Part shown: piece by piece, positions 1-8,426 of the stretch
Position numbering within the stretch: position 1 is the stretch's first letter
Layout: every line of letters starts with the position of its first letter
From: JAWPMT01 sp965227935
GTDB taxonomy: Bacteria > Bacteroidota > Bacteroidia > Cytophagales > Cyclobacteriaceae
Reading direction: 5' to 3'
Assembly (NCBI GenBank): GCA_965227935.1
Contig: CBDDGS010000019.1
Span: forward strand, 310,001-374,000
Length of the DNA: 64,000 bases
Program-made: the position numbers and the translations under genes
Notes under the pieces: generated by a model
The model's database searches: none
The model's input: only the letters and a program-made list of their open reading frames with translations
What the model was told of the DNA's origin: nothing

Positions 1-1
1 G

Positions 2-595
2 GATCGGGTGATCAGTACATTGACATGGGAGGACCTGGACGCCAGCTTCCAGAAGAGCTATGAAGTCCGGGCGGTATATGACAATGCCCTGAGCCAGGCT
101 AGAACAGTGAAGTCCCAGATCGTTGGCATTACGTCCAGGCTCAATCTTGTGGAAGTGAATGTCAACAAATATTCAGTGGAGAAATGGAAAAAATATAGCC
201 AGGCATTTGCTTGCATTGTCATGTTCTTGATTGGTGCGCCACTAGGTGCCATCATTAAAAAAGGCGGTTTGGGAGTCCCAGTAATCGTATCCATCTTCTT
301 TTTCATTCTGTATTACGTCTTCACGATCACATCTGAGAAGTGGGCAAAAGCGGGGCTGACTGATCCTACATTGTCAGTGTGGACAGCAGACTTTATTCTG
401 TTGCCGATCGGACTCTTCTTTTTGCGCCAGGCGAGAGTAGATGCAAGACTATTTGATGGAGACTTCTACAATGTGGTCCTTGACAAACTGAAAGCGAGGT
501 GGCAGAAGCGAAAGCAAACCGCACAAAGTTTGCAAAGTACCGGTGGTACATCTAACTTTGCGGTTTCTAATACAGGACAGAAGAACGAGAGATAA
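2..595 (+). CDS. LptF/LptG-family permease, C-terminal part
   Basis: The reading frame is open to the left edge, so only the C-terminal ~197 residues are present. They resemble the YjgP/YjgQ (LptF/LptG) permeases, which form the membrane part of the ABC exporter that extracts lipopolysaccharide from the inner membrane. Three hydrophobic segments are visible (about residues 62-80, 85-105 and 122-140 counted from a GTG at 8), with the family-typical glycine/proline-rich turn IGAPLGAIIKKGGLG between the first two. The tail is basic and low-complexity. The stop lies 7 bases before rpsO. Which of LptF or LptG it is cannot be decided from this fragment. Confidence 0.8.
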   Translation, partial: DRVISTLTWEDLDASFQKSYEVRAVYDNALSQARTVKSQIVGITSRLNLVEVNVNKYSVEKWKKYSQAFACIVMFLIGAPLGAIIKKGGLGVPVIVSIFFFILYYVFTITSEKWAKAGLTDPTLSVWTADFILLPIGLFFLRQARVDARLFDGDFYNVVLDKLKARWQKRKQTAQSLQSTGGTSNFAVSNTGQKNER

Positions 596-602
596 CGAGA
601 TA

Positions 603-872
603 ATGTATTTAACAAAAGAGAAGAAGGAGGAGCTTTTCACTCAATTTGGAAGTAACGGGCAAGACACAGGATCAGCTGAGTCTCAAATTGCGCTGTTCAC
701 TTTCCGCATCAATCACCTTACTCAGCATCTGAAGACCAACAAGAAAGATCACGGATCTAGATTAGGTCTGTTGAAGCTGGTGGGTAAGAGACGGAGGTTA
801 CTGGATCACCTCTATAAGACCGATATCGAGAGATATCGAAGCATCATTGCTAAGCTTAATATTCGAAAGTAA
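603..872 (+). CDS. rpsO: 30S ribosomal protein S15
   Basis: 89-residue S15, the usual length, binding the central domain of 16S rRNA in the small subunit. The sequence carries the typical TGSAESQIALFTFRINHLTQHL and HGSRLGLLKLVGKRRRLLDHL helices. A longer in-frame start exists at 543 but would lie inside the permease gene and add 20 residues absent from the family, so the ATG at 603 is chosen. It is followed by a rho-independent terminator and then pnp, the widely conserved rpsO-pnp order. Confidence 0.98.
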   Translation: MYLTKEKKEELFTQFGSNGQDTGSAESQIALFTFRINHLTQHLKTNKKDHGSRLGLLKLVGKRRRLLDHLYKTDIERYRSIIAKLNIRK

Positions 873-890
873 GAAATTCAACATCTGACA

Positions 891-916
891 AGGGATTCCG
901 CATGAATCCCTTTTTT
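891..916 (+). terminator. rho-independent terminator after rpsO
   Basis: GGGATTC at 892-898 pairs with GAATCCC at 904-910 around a 5-base loop and is followed directly by six T. It separates rpsO from pnp, so most pnp mRNA should come from read-through or from a promoter in 917-968. Confidence 0.85.
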
Positions 917-968
917 GTGCCCATCCACGCCAGACCCTGGCACATTGACTTATTAAATCCTTTTTTAA

Positions 969-3110
969 ATGTTACCTAATTTCAAGGAAAAGAAATTCAA
1001 TCTCCCCGATGGTAGGGAGATGACGATAGAAACCGGCAAGCTAGCGAAGCAGGCCAACGGATCTGTAGTTGTTCGCATGGGAAATGCCATGCTATTGGCC
1101 ACGGTTGTATCGAAAGAAGAAGCAGGAGAGAATGTAGACTTCCTACCTCTTTCCGTTGATTATCAAGAAAAATTTGCTTCTGCCGGTAAGATTCCCGGTG
1201 GTTTTCTCAAAAGAGAAGGGCGACTCTCAGATCATGAGGTGCTCATCTGCCGTCTGGTAGACAGGGCATTGCGCCCCATGTTCCCATCTGATTATCATGC
1301 TGATACGCAGGTGATGATATCGCTTATCTCCGCTGATGAGAATGTAATGCCCGACGCCTTGGCTGCATTTGCTGCCTCTTCGGCTTTGGCGGTGTCCGAT
1401 ATCCCTTTCAATGGCCCCATCTCCGAGATACGGGTCATCAAGCATGGCGACGACTACAAAGTCAATCCCACGCCTGCTGAGATGGCAGAGGCGACTCTGG
1501 ATTTGATCGTTGCAGCCGATGCTAAGAACATTCTTATGGTCGAGGGCGAGGCTAAAGAAGCTCAGGAAGATGAGATGCTGGAAGCACTCAAAGTGGCCCA
1601 CGAGGCTATCAAGGTGCAATGCCAGGCTCAGCTCGAATTGGTTGAGATGATCGGTGGGGTGGAGCTACGTGAATATGATCACGAGAACCACGACGAAGAC
1701 CTGAAGAAATTGATTCATGAGCACAGTTACGATCGCGTTTACGAGATTGCCAAGCAAGGTCTTGCCAATAAGAAGCAGCGTGGCGCAAACTTCAGAGCTG
1801 TCCTCGACGAATTTGTAGAGAAGCTTCCTGAGGATCACGAATACGATAGTTTTCTTATTGGCAAGTATTTCCACGATGTGGAAAAAGAAGCCGTGAGAAA
1901 TGCGGTGTTGGATACCAAGGTTCGCCTCGATGGTCGACAGACCGATGAGATTCGCCCTATATGGTGCGAGGTAGATTATCTGCCGGGAGCACATGGTTCT
2001 GCTGTCTTTACCCGAGGTGAGACGCAGTCTTTGACATCCGTTACATTGGGATCAAAGCTCGATGAGCAGATGATCGATGGAGCCATGATCTCCGGTTACA
2101 ACAAGTTTATATTGCACTACAACTTCCCAGGTTTTTCAACCGGAGAAGTGAGGCCCAATAGGGGTCCAGGTCGACGTGAAGTTGGGCATGGCAATCTGGC
2201 CATGCGAGCATTGAAGCCTATGCTTCCTTCTGTTGATGACAATCCCTACACCATTCGTGTAGTCTCTGATATTTTGGAATCGAATGGTTCATCTTCCATG
2301 GCTACTGTGTGTGCTGGCACGATGGCGATTTTGGATGCTGGGATTCAGCTAAAGAAGCCAGTTTCCGGTATCGCAATGGGTATGATTTCAGACGCTGAGA
2401 CCGGTCGGTATGCCATTCTTTCGGATATCCTCGGCGATGAGGATCACCTGGGTGATATGGATTTCAAAGTGACAGGTACTGCTGATGGCATTACCGCTTG
2501 CCAAATGGACATCAAGGTAGATGGTCTGTCTTATGACATCCTCAAGGAGGCCTTGATGCAAGCCAAGGCTGGTAGGCTACACATCCTCGAAAAACTGACA
2601 GAGACCATCGCCGAACCTAGACCTGAACTGAAGCCAAATGCTCCAAGATTGATCTCCATAAAGATCGACCGGGATATGATTGGAGCAGTGATAGGACCTG
2701 GCGGAAAGGTTGTCCAGGAAATTCAGCGCGAGACTGGAGCTACTGTAGTCATCGAAGAGACGAAAGAAGGTGGTTTGGTCAACATCTTTGCTTCCGGTAA
2801 GGAGCAACTGGATAGCGCCCACAACTGGGTCAAAAATATCGTTGCAGTTCCCGAAGAGGGAGAGGTCTATGATGGCAAGGTGAAGTCAATCATGCCATTC
2901 GGAGCATTCATCGAATTTCTACCTGGAAAAGAGGGTCTCTTGCACATTTCTGAGATAAAGTGGGAGCGCTTGGAGAAGATGGACGGTGTGCTCGAAGTAG
3001 GGGAAGAAGTGAAGATTAAGCTGATCGAAGTCGATAAAAAAACGGGAAAATATCGATTATCACGAAAAGTTTTGCTTCCAAGACCCGAAAGAAAACAGAA
3101 AGCTCATTAA
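969..3110 (+). CDS. pnp: polyribonucleotide nucleotidyltransferase (PNPase)
   Basis: 713 residues, full length for PNPase, the phosphorolytic 3'-5' exoribonuclease of mRNA decay. Two RNase PH-like halves (about 10-230 and 310-550) are joined by an all-helical linker; the second half carries FSTGEVRPNRGPGRREVGHGNLA and the catalytic-site-like GDEDHLGDMDFKVTG. A KH domain (about 560-620, with the GPGG loop IGAVIGPGGK) and an S1 domain (about 625-700, GEVYDGKVKSIMPFGAFIEF) follow. The stop codon lies inside the left arm of an inverted repeat (3107-3139) that precedes rpoD. E. coli pnp autoregulates through its leader; nothing comparable is evident in the short 917-968 leader here. Confidence 0.98.
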   Translation: MLPNFKEKKFNLPDGREMTIETGKLAKQANGSVVVRMGNAMLLATVVSKEEAGENVDFLPLSVDYQEKFASAGKIPGGFLKREGRLSDHEVLICRLVDRALRPMFPSDYHADTQVMISLISADENVMPDALAAFAASSALAVSDIPFNGPISEIRVIKHGDDYKVNPTPAEMAEATLDLIVAADAKNILMVEGEAKEAQEDEMLEALKVAHEAIKVQCQAQLELVEMIGGVELREYDHENHDEDLKKLIHEHSYDRVYEIAKQGLANKKQRGANFRAVLDEFVEKLPEDHEYDSFLIGKYFHDVEKEAVRNAVLDTKVRLDGRQTDEIRPIWCEVDYLPGAHGSAVFTRGETQSLTSVTLGSKLDEQMIDGAMISGYNKFILHYNFPGFSTGEVRPNRGPGRREVGHGNLAMRALKPMLPSVDDNPYTIRVVSDILESNGSSSMATVCAGTMAILDAGIQLKKPVSGIAMGMISDAETGRYAILSDILGDEDHLGDMDFKVTGTADGITACQMDIKVDGLSYDILKEALMQAKAGRLHILEKLTETIAEPRPELKPNAPRLISIKIDRDMIGAVIGPGGKVVQEIQRETGATVVIEETKEGGLVNIFASGKEQLDSAHNWVKNIVAVPEEGEVYDGKVKSIMPFGAFIEFLPGKEGLLHISEIKWERLEKMDGVLEVGEEVKIKLIEVDKKTGKYRLSRKVLLPRPERKQKAH

Positions 3111-3179
3111 ATTAGGCGGTGAAGAGCCGCTTAATTTAATTTCAAAGAACACCGGGCGGCTCTATATTTTATCGCCGCC
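3107..3179 (+). promoter_or_regulatory. pnp-rpoD intergenic inverted repeats and possible rpoD promoter
   Basis: Arm 1 (3107-3119, TTAAATTAGGCGG) pairs with arm 2 (3127-3139) with one mismatch, and GGCGGC at 3155-3160 pairs perfectly with GCCGCC at 3174-3179. GAGCCGC at 3124-3130 can alternatively pair with GCGGCTC at 3156-3162, so the two hairpins exclude a third. TATATTTT (3163-3170, 7 of 8 to TAnnTTTG) lies in the loop of the second repeat with TTTC 19 bases upstream (3140-3143), compatible with a Bacteroidota promoter. Whether the repeats act as RNA attenuator, terminator or DNA operator is open. Confidence 0.5.
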
Positions 3180-3182
3180 AAA

Positions 3183-4046
3183 ATGAGACAGCTGAAAATT
3201 AGTAAGCAAATTACTAATCGGGAGAGCGCATCTCTTGATAAGTATTTGCAAGAAATCGGCAGGGTAGACCTGCTGACTATCGACGACGAAGTAGAACTCG
3301 CCAGAAAGATCAAAGCTGGCGACACCGTCGCTCTAGAAAAACTGACAAAAGCCAATCTGCGCTTTGTCGTGTCAGTAGCCAAGCAATACCAGAATCAAGG
3401 ACTGACTTTGGGTGACCTCATCAATGAGGGCAATTTGGGTTTGATCAAAGCCGCTCAGCGCTTCGATGAGACTCGTGGTTTCAAATTCATCTCCTATGCG
3501 GTCTGGTGGATCAGACAATCTATCCTGCAGGCACTAGCGGAGCAATCACGAATTGTCCGCCTGCCACTCAATCGGGTAGGGTCTCTCAACAAAATGGCCA
3601 AGGCCTTCTCAGAGCTTGAGCAGAAGTTTGAGCGTGAGCCTTCTCCTTATGAGATCTCCGAGCAGATCGGCGTGGAGGAGAAAGAAGTGGTAGACACCCT
3701 CAAAATCTCAGGTAGACACATCTCGATGGATGCGCCCTTTCAGCAAGGGGAGGAGCACAGCCTTTTGGATGTGATGGAGTCAGATGACGACCTCACACCT
3801 GATGGGGACCTGTTGTCCGAGTCTCTCAGCCATGAGGTTGAGCGAGTATTGGCAACACTTACGCCCAGGGAAAACGACGTTGTTACGTACTACTTTGGTC
3901 TTAATGGAGTCTCACCATTGACACTGGAAGAAATCGGAGAGAAGTTCGATCTTACCAGGGAAAGGGTGCGACAGATCAAGGAAAAGGCCATACGCCGACT
4001 GCGTCAGACTTCACGTTGCAAGGCGCTGAAGACTTACCTAGGGTAA
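3183..4046 (+). CDS. rpoD: primary RNA polymerase sigma factor (RpoD, sigma-70)
   Basis: 287 residues, the compact form of housekeeping sigma factor typical of Bacteroidota, lacking the long region 1.1 and non-conserved insert of proteobacterial sigma-70. Region 1.2 (DKYLQEIGRVDLLTIDDEVEL), region 2 (about 55-130, with GNLGLIKAAQRFDETRGFKF and the DNA-melting SYAVWWIRQSILQAL), region 3 and region 4.2 (TLEEIGEKFDLTRERVRQIK, helix-turn-helix for the -33 element) are all present. There is no Shine-Dalgarno sequence; the ATG follows the GCCGCC repeat arm by three bases. It directs transcription of most genes in the cell. Confidence 0.97.
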   Translation: MRQLKISKQITNRESASLDKYLQEIGRVDLLTIDDEVELARKIKAGDTVALEKLTKANLRFVVSVAKQYQNQGLTLGDLINEGNLGLIKAAQRFDETRGFKFISYAVWWIRQSILQALAEQSRIVRLPLNRVGSLNKMAKAFSELEQKFEREPSPYEISEQIGVEEKEVVDTLKISGRHISMDAPFQQGEEHSLLDVMESDDDLTPDGDLLSESLSHEVERVLATLTPRENDVVTYYFGLNGVSPLTLEEIGEKFDLTRERVRQIKEKAIRRLRQTSRCKALKTYLG

Positions 4047-4078
4047 CCCAACTGACATATTTGAGATTTCACTTATTT

Positions 4079-4096
4079 TCGCAAATCCATTTGCGA
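4079..4096. promoter_or_regulatory. perfect palindrome upstream of trxB
   Basis: TCGCAAATCCATTTGCGA has 8-base perfect arms around a CC spacer and ends 33 bases before the trxB start. Its right arm contains a TTTG that could serve as a -33 element. Candidate operator for redox control of trxB; no T-run follows, so a terminator is less likely. Confidence 0.45.
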
Positions 4097-4129
4097 CCAA
4101 GATCGTTGTATCTGTAAATTCTTAAATAC

Positions 4130-5083
4130 ATGAGTGAAAAAGTTCAAGTTCTGATCATAGGATCAGGCCCTGCAGGATATACTGCGGCCATTTATGCAGC
4201 CAGAGCGGGTCTGCGTCCAGTGCTGTATCAGGGAGGCCAACCGGGAGGACAGCTAACTATCACCACTGATGTAGAGAATTACCCCGGTTACCCTGATGGT
4301 GTCGCTGGACCGCAGATGATGGTCGAATTTCAGGCGCAAGCCGAGAGATTTGGCTCCGACATCCGATATGGAATGGTCACAAGCGTGGACTTCTCCGGAT
4401 GGCCCTTGAAGGCCACGGTCGATGAGAAGCATGAGATAGAGGCGGAGTCCGTGATCATTTCCACCGGTGCGTCTGCAAAGTGGTTAGGCCTGGAGGGCGA
4501 AGAGAAGTTCAATGGCAAGGGAGTGTCGGCATGCGCTGTATGCGATGGCTTCTTCTTCAAAGGACAGGACGTAGTTGTCGTCGGTGGGGGTGATACTGCC
4601 GCCGAAGAAGCAACGTATCTGTCTAAGTTGGCCAATAAAGTATACATGCTCGTGCGCAGAGACGAGATGCGCGCATCTCAGATCATGCAACAGCGAGTGA
4701 AAAGCGCTCCTAATATCGAGGTGCTTTGGAATACTGAGGTGGAGGATATACTTGGTGACGATGAGGTCGCCACAGTCAAAGTCCGAAACAATCAGACAGG
4801 CGCCATCAGTGATTTGGAGGTACAGGGATTCTTTGTTGCCATCGGGCACCAACCGAATACAGATATCTTCAAGGGCTGGTTGGATATGGACGAAAGCGGC
4901 TATATCGTTACGCAGCCAGACTCGTCGCGTACCAACGTTCCCGGTGTATTCGCGACAGGCGATGCGCAGGACAAGATCTACCGACAGGCCGTAACGGCTG
5001 CGGGTAGTGGTTGTATGGGCGCTCTGGATGCCGAGAAGTTCTTGGCAGAGAAGGAGTTGGAAGTTCAGCAGGCGACAGCCTGA
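4130..5083 (+). CDS. trxB: thioredoxin-disulfide reductase
   Basis: 317 residues, usual length for the low-molecular-weight FAD/NADPH thioredoxin reductase that keeps thioredoxin reduced in the cytoplasm. The FAD-binding GSGPAGYTAAIYAARAG (residues 11-27), redox-active CAVC (C135, C138), NADPH-binding GGGDTAAEEA and the C-terminal FAD motif ATGDAQDKIYRQAVTAAGSG are all visible. A perfect 18-base palindrome lies upstream and a strong terminator downstream, so it appears to be a single-gene unit. It sits beside bshB1, another thiol-redox gene. Confidence 0.96.
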   Translation: MSEKVQVLIIGSGPAGYTAAIYAARAGLRPVLYQGGQPGGQLTITTDVENYPGYPDGVAGPQMMVEFQAQAERFGSDIRYGMVTSVDFSGWPLKATVDEKHEIEAESVIISTGASAKWLGLEGEEKFNGKGVSACAVCDGFFFKGQDVVVVGGGDTAAEEATYLSKLANKVYMLVRRDEMRASQIMQQRVKSAPNIEVLWNTEVEDILGDDEVATVKVRNNQTGAISDLEVQGFFVAIGHQPNTDIFKGWLDMDESGYIVTQPDSSRTNVPGVFATGDAQDKIYRQAVTAAGSGCMGALDAEKFLAEKELEVQQATA

Positions 5084-5104
5084 TTACAAATATCATTCAA
5101 GATG

Positions 5105-5133
5105 AGCCCGCTACCAGGCGGGCTTTTTCTTTT
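5105..5133 (+). terminator. rho-independent terminator after trxB
   Basis: AGCCCGC (5105-5111) pairs with GCGGGCT (5118-5124), 6-base loop, followed by TTTTTCTTTT. Confidence 0.9.
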
Positions 5134-5150
5134 ACCAACCATCCAATCAA

Positions 5151-5870
5151 TTGACGAAACTTGATATTCTAGCCATAGCTGCGCATCCGGATGATGTAGA
5201 GTTGTCTTGTGCCGGTATACTCATATCTCACATCAAGCAAGGACGAAAGGCGGGCATTGTAGACCTCACCAGAGGGGAGATGGGCACAAGAGGTTCTGCC
5301 CAGCAGCGTGAAGAGGAGGCGACGGCCGCAGCAGAAGTCATGGGGCTCTCTGCTCGCGAGAACCTCGAACTTCCAGATGCGTTCTTTGCCAACGATCAGG
5401 AGAGCCAATTGACCGTCATGAAGGCCATTCGTAAGTATCGGCCCGATATTGTCATCACCAATGCCCCATATGATCGCCATCCCGATCATGGACGTGCTTC
5501 ACGACTCGTGGAGGAGGCATTCTTCAAGTCCGGTCTCGCGAAAGTACCTACTGTAGACGAGGAAGGAGAGCAGCAACCCTGGCGCCCGAAGAAACTTTAT
5601 CACATGATCCAAAGTGTGTCGCTGACCCCAGACTTTATCGTGGACATTTCTGATAGTCACGAGCAAAAAATCGAAGCCATCAAGGCCTACAAGTCACAAT
5701 TTTTCGATCCCAATAGCAGCGAACCTGAGACCTACATCTCTAAGCCGGAATTTCTCAATATGATAGAAGCCCGCGCCATTGAGTTCGGTCACCGAATTGG
5801 CGTGAAGTACGGAGAGGGATTGATGCACAGCCAATACCTGGGCGTGCGAGATCTCTTCCAGCTCGTCTGA
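5151..5870 (+). CDS. bshB1: bacillithiol biosynthesis deacetylase BshB1
   Basis: 239-residue PIG-L/LmbE-family zinc deacetylase. In bacillithiol synthesis BshB1 removes the acetyl group from GlcNAc-malate. The N-terminal AHPDDVE (residues 11-17) and downstream HPDHGRA motif supply the usual zinc and catalytic residues, and DLTRGEMGTRGS is characteristic of the BshB1 branch. The chosen start is a TTG, which gives the family-typical opening TKLDILAIAAHPDD; no ATG fits. Overall similarity points to BshB1 rather than mycothiol MshB or a generic LmbE. The gene converges on the response regulator at 5884 with a 13-base gap. Its presence implies the cell makes bacillithiol, consistent with other Bacteroidota. 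Confidence 0.9.
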   Translation: MTKLDILAIAAHPDDVELSCAGILISHIKQGRKAGIVDLTRGEMGTRGSAQQREEEATAAAEVMGLSARENLELPDAFFANDQESQLTVMKAIRKYRPDIVITNAPYDRHPDHGRASRLVEEAFFKSGLAKVPTVDEEGEQQPWRPKKLYHMIQSVSLTPDFIVDISDSHEQKIEAIKAYKSQFFDPNSSEPETYISKPEFLNMIEARAIEFGHRIGVKYGEGLMHSQYLGVRDLFQLV

Positions 5871-5883
5871 TTTCAAAGTTCGG

Positions 5884-6630
5884 CTACTTCGATATCCAAT
5901 CGCGGAAGGTCGCGGCATTTTCCTTGCTCACAAAGATCTCCTCTGAGGCCGCAGGCTCAAGCTGGACCATAATTTTGCCGCTTACGGAGCGAAAGCGATC
6001 GATGGCGTCGATCCGAGCGATGTACTTCCTGTTGAGGCGATAAAAGGTCTCACGAGGTAGCATGATGTCCAGTTCGGTGATCGTCTGATCTATGATGTAC
6101 TTTTCCCCTTGGCGATCCACCAGAAATACCAGCTTGTGCTCCGTGAAGAAATAAGCGACTTCATCCAACGGAACGGATTTGTATTCTACCCCTTTTTTCA
6201 CGAGGAACCGCTGCCTCGAGATGATGTCCGTGGCATGGGCAAGGCTATCATAGGGGTGGGTATCGCTAAAGTGCTTCTCGAGTTTTTGGACCTTTGACAC
6301 GGCCTTTATCAGGCGATCCCTATGGATGGGCTTCAGCAGATAGTCGATGGCGTATCCTTCGAGCGCCTGCATCACATAATTGTCGAAAGCTGTCAGGAAG
6401 ATGATCGGAAATTTGATTTCGACCTCTTTGAAGATCTCAAACGAGCTATCGTCTGCCAGTTGCACATCGAAAAAGCCGAGATCGAATTGCTGATCATGAG
6501 TCAGTAGAGAAATAGCCTCCCTTGCCGTCTGAACAGTCATCAGCGTTGGTCGTGGCAGGATATCCTCCAGCAGCCAGGAAAGTTTCTCTGCCGCCATGCG
6601 CTCATCTTCCACGATCAGTATTCGCTTCAT
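5884..6630 (-). CDS. LytTR-family response regulator
   Basis: 248 residues. A receiver domain fills about residues 1-120 (acidic pocket ED at 8-9, phospho-acceptor D55 in LGFFDVQLAD, K in LLKPIHRDR), followed by a LytTR DNA-binding domain (about 145-245, with EVAYFFTEHKLVFLV and FYRLNRKYIARIDAI). Phosphorylation by the adjacent kinase should control DNA binding. It is encoded directly after the kinase gene (one base between kinase stop and this start), so the two are co-transcribed and form a cognate LytS/LytT-like pair. Targets of such pairs in Bacteroidota are mostly unknown, and nothing nearby identifies them here. Confidence 0.93.
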   Translation of the reverse strand: MKRILIVEDERMAAEKLSWLLEDILPRPTLMTVQTAREAISLLTHDQQFDLGFFDVQLADDSSFEIFKEVEIKFPIIFLTAFDNYVMQALEGYAIDYLLKPIHRDRLIKAVSKVQKLEKHFSDTHPYDSLAHATDIISRQRFLVKKGVEYKSVPLDEVAYFFTEHKLVFLVDRQGEKYIIDQTITELDIMLPRETFYRLNRKYIARIDAIDRFRSVSGKIMVQLEPAASEEIFVSKENAATFRDWISK

Positions 6631-6631
6631 A

Positions 6632-7693
6632 TCATCCTACTTTCAATAGGGGCAAGGTCAGTTCAAAATTCATATCGTCGGAGCTGCTTCGGATGCCATT
6701 TCCGGTCAGGAGTTCGAAGCGCTCATTGAGGTTCTTGAGGCCAATCTTAGAGGAGGCCTGGAGCATCTTCTTGGGGCGTATTCTATTCGTGATCGTCAGC
6801 TCTTCGTTACCTTGTACCACTTCCACGGTCATTGGATGTTCGCGAGAGATTTCATTGTGCTTCACCACATTCTCCAGGGCAAAGAAGATGGAGATGGGCG
6901 GTATCAGGTAATCAGCCTCACCTTCCAATGTCTTGCTGACAATCAGGGTGTCCTCAAACCTGATCTTTAAGAGTGACAGGTACTTGTCGAAGAATGATAC
7001 CTCCTCCTGCAGCCACACGAGCTTTTGATCCTTGCTCTTCAGGATGTAGCGATAGATTTCGGCGAGGCTCTCCGTGAACCCCTTGGCCAGATCGGCATCC
7101 TTGTCGATGAGGTGTGTCAGTGTGTTCAGTGAGTTGAACATAAAATGAGGGTCGATCTGATTCTTCAACGCCTCCAGTTGTGCCGCCATTCGAGCGCGCT
7201 CCAGTTGCTCATTTTCGAGGATATCGATCTCCCGTTGCTTGATGAGGAAAATAGTCTCGTACACATGCGTGATGAATATGACGCATAGCACACAAATGGC
7301 GATAGTGATGTAGATCACAGGCCATTCCATCGCACGACCGATTACGATGTACCAGGCGCTCAGCAGTGCCGTGACGATCAAGGCTGTGTACAAGACGTTT
7401 GCAGCCAGCAATAGCGCGATTTTTTGGACAGGGAAGACAAACCAATTGTAGCGTCGCTCAATGTAGAAGAGCAGCGACCTGTTGCCTTGCCAAATGCAAA
7501 AGGCTACAAACATGAAATAGAGGTACGCCGGTATCAGCTGCCACCAGAGAAACTCGCCATTGTCAATCAACCCCGAAGCATTGGGGATTACCAGACCGAA
7601 GAAGGTGATACCAATAGCGCGCACCTTTCGATCCTGAATGTCAAAAGGCGCCCGGACGTTTCGGCTTGCTTTTGTTCCGCTTGGGTCGCTCAA
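6632..7693 (-). CDS. LytS-like sensor histidine kinase
   Basis: 353 residues. Four hydrophobic segments (about 27-43, 50-68, 90-118 and 125-145) form a membrane domain without a recognisable ligand-binding fold, followed by a short coiled-coil and a His_kinase domain with QIDPHFMFNSLNTL (phospho-acceptor H183) and a HATPase_c part (NVVKHNEIS, KIGLKNLNERFELL). The G2 region is short, as usual in this family. The start is a TTG; the ORF has no upstream ATG in frame close by, so a start a few codons away is possible. It precedes its response regulator in the same operon and is divergent from the DUF1761 gene. Confidence 0.9.
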   Translation of the reverse strand: MSDPSGTKASRNVRAPFDIQDRKVRAIGITFFGLVIPNASGLIDNGEFLWWQLIPAYLYFMFVAFCIWQGNRSLLFYIERRYNWFVFPVQKIALLLAANVLYTALIVTALLSAWYIVIGRAMEWPVIYITIAICVLCVIFITHVYETIFLIKQREIDILENEQLERARMAAQLEALKNQIDPHFMFNSLNTLTHLIDKDADLAKGFTESLAEIYRYILKSKDQKLVWLQEEVSFFDKYLSLLKIRFEDTLIVSKTLEGEADYLIPPISIFFALENVVKHNEISREHPMTVEVVQGNEELTITNRIRPKKMLQASSKIGLKNLNERFELLTGNGIRSSSDDMNFELTLPLLKVG

Positions 7694-7783
7694 TTCGGTC
7701 TCTTCGGTAAATGAGGAAAATATCAGTGGATTAAAAGTATCAAATTCGACGAAAATCGTTTTTCAACTTTTGATTCTTAGATC

Positions 7784-8185
7784 ATGGATATTTCTACCAT
7801 CAATTGGCTCGCGGTCGTCGTGGCCGCCGTCTCCACTTTTTTGATTGGCTCCCTATGGTATGGCCCACTTTTCGGCAAAGCCTGGGTGGCGGAGCACGGC
7901 TTCACTGAGGAGGAGCTCAAGTCTGCCAATATGGGCAAGATCTTCGGTATCTCCTTCATCCTCGAGTTCATCATGGCCCTCAACCTGGCCATGTTCCTGG
8001 CCGATTCGTCAGACATCGTTTGGGGTATTGCCGCGGGTTTTCTGGCGGGCTTTGGCTGGATTGCCCTTGCTATGGGCGTCAACGCGCTGTTCTCCCGCTA
8101 CTCGCTTCGCCTTTGGTTCATTGACTCCTTCTATTTCGTGGTCACTTTCATGATCATGGGCGCCATCCTCACGGCTTGGAAGTGA
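7784..8185 (+). CDS. DUF1761-family membrane protein
   Basis: 133 residues with four predicted transmembrane helices (about 5-25, 50-70, 75-98 and 108-130). The opening NWLAVVVAAVSTFLIGSLWYGPLFGKAW is the hallmark of DUF1761, a family of small bacterial inner-membrane proteins of unknown role. ATG start seven bases after a short T-rich stretch. It is alone on this strand, divergent from the two-component pair, and followed by a block of inverted repeats that ends transcription towards the convergent glycosyltransferase. Confidence 0.8.
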   Translation: MDISTINWLAVVVAAVSTFLIGSLWYGPLFGKAWVAEHGFTEEELKSANMGKIFGISFILEFIMALNLAMFLADSSDIVWGIAAGFLAGFGWIALAMGVNALFSRYSLRLWFIDSFYFVVTFMIMGAILTAWK

Positions 8186-8195
8186 GTTTTTAGGA

Positions 8196-8372
8196 GCGCT
8201 CTTGGGTGCCATTACTTTGACGAAGGCGCTCTTGGGCGCCGTAACCTTGGTGGAGACGCACCATCGCTGTTGCCCTGAAGTGAGAGCAGCACATCTAACT
8301 TTTTGTGGTACATGTTGTACATCTCTACTTCAGGGCAAGGCCTCTTGGCAGACCGGCGCGGGCGGGTCTGCC
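8196..8372. repeat. cluster of short direct and inverted repeats between convergent genes
   Basis: GCGCTCTTGGGTGCC (8196-8210) is repeated with one change at 8226-8240. TTGCCCTGAAGTGAGAG (8270-8286) pairs with CTCTACTTCAGGGCAA (8323-8338) with a single bulge, and GGCAGACC (8347-8354) pairs with GGTCTGCC (8365-8372). None is followed by a T-run. An ORF on the plus strand here (8202-8624) has no gene-like character. Confidence 0.6.
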
Positions 8373-8426
8373 GCTCCCATCGTAGCAGTGCTGGATCGAC
8401 ATCTTTTGCGTGCTCTCATTCGAGCC

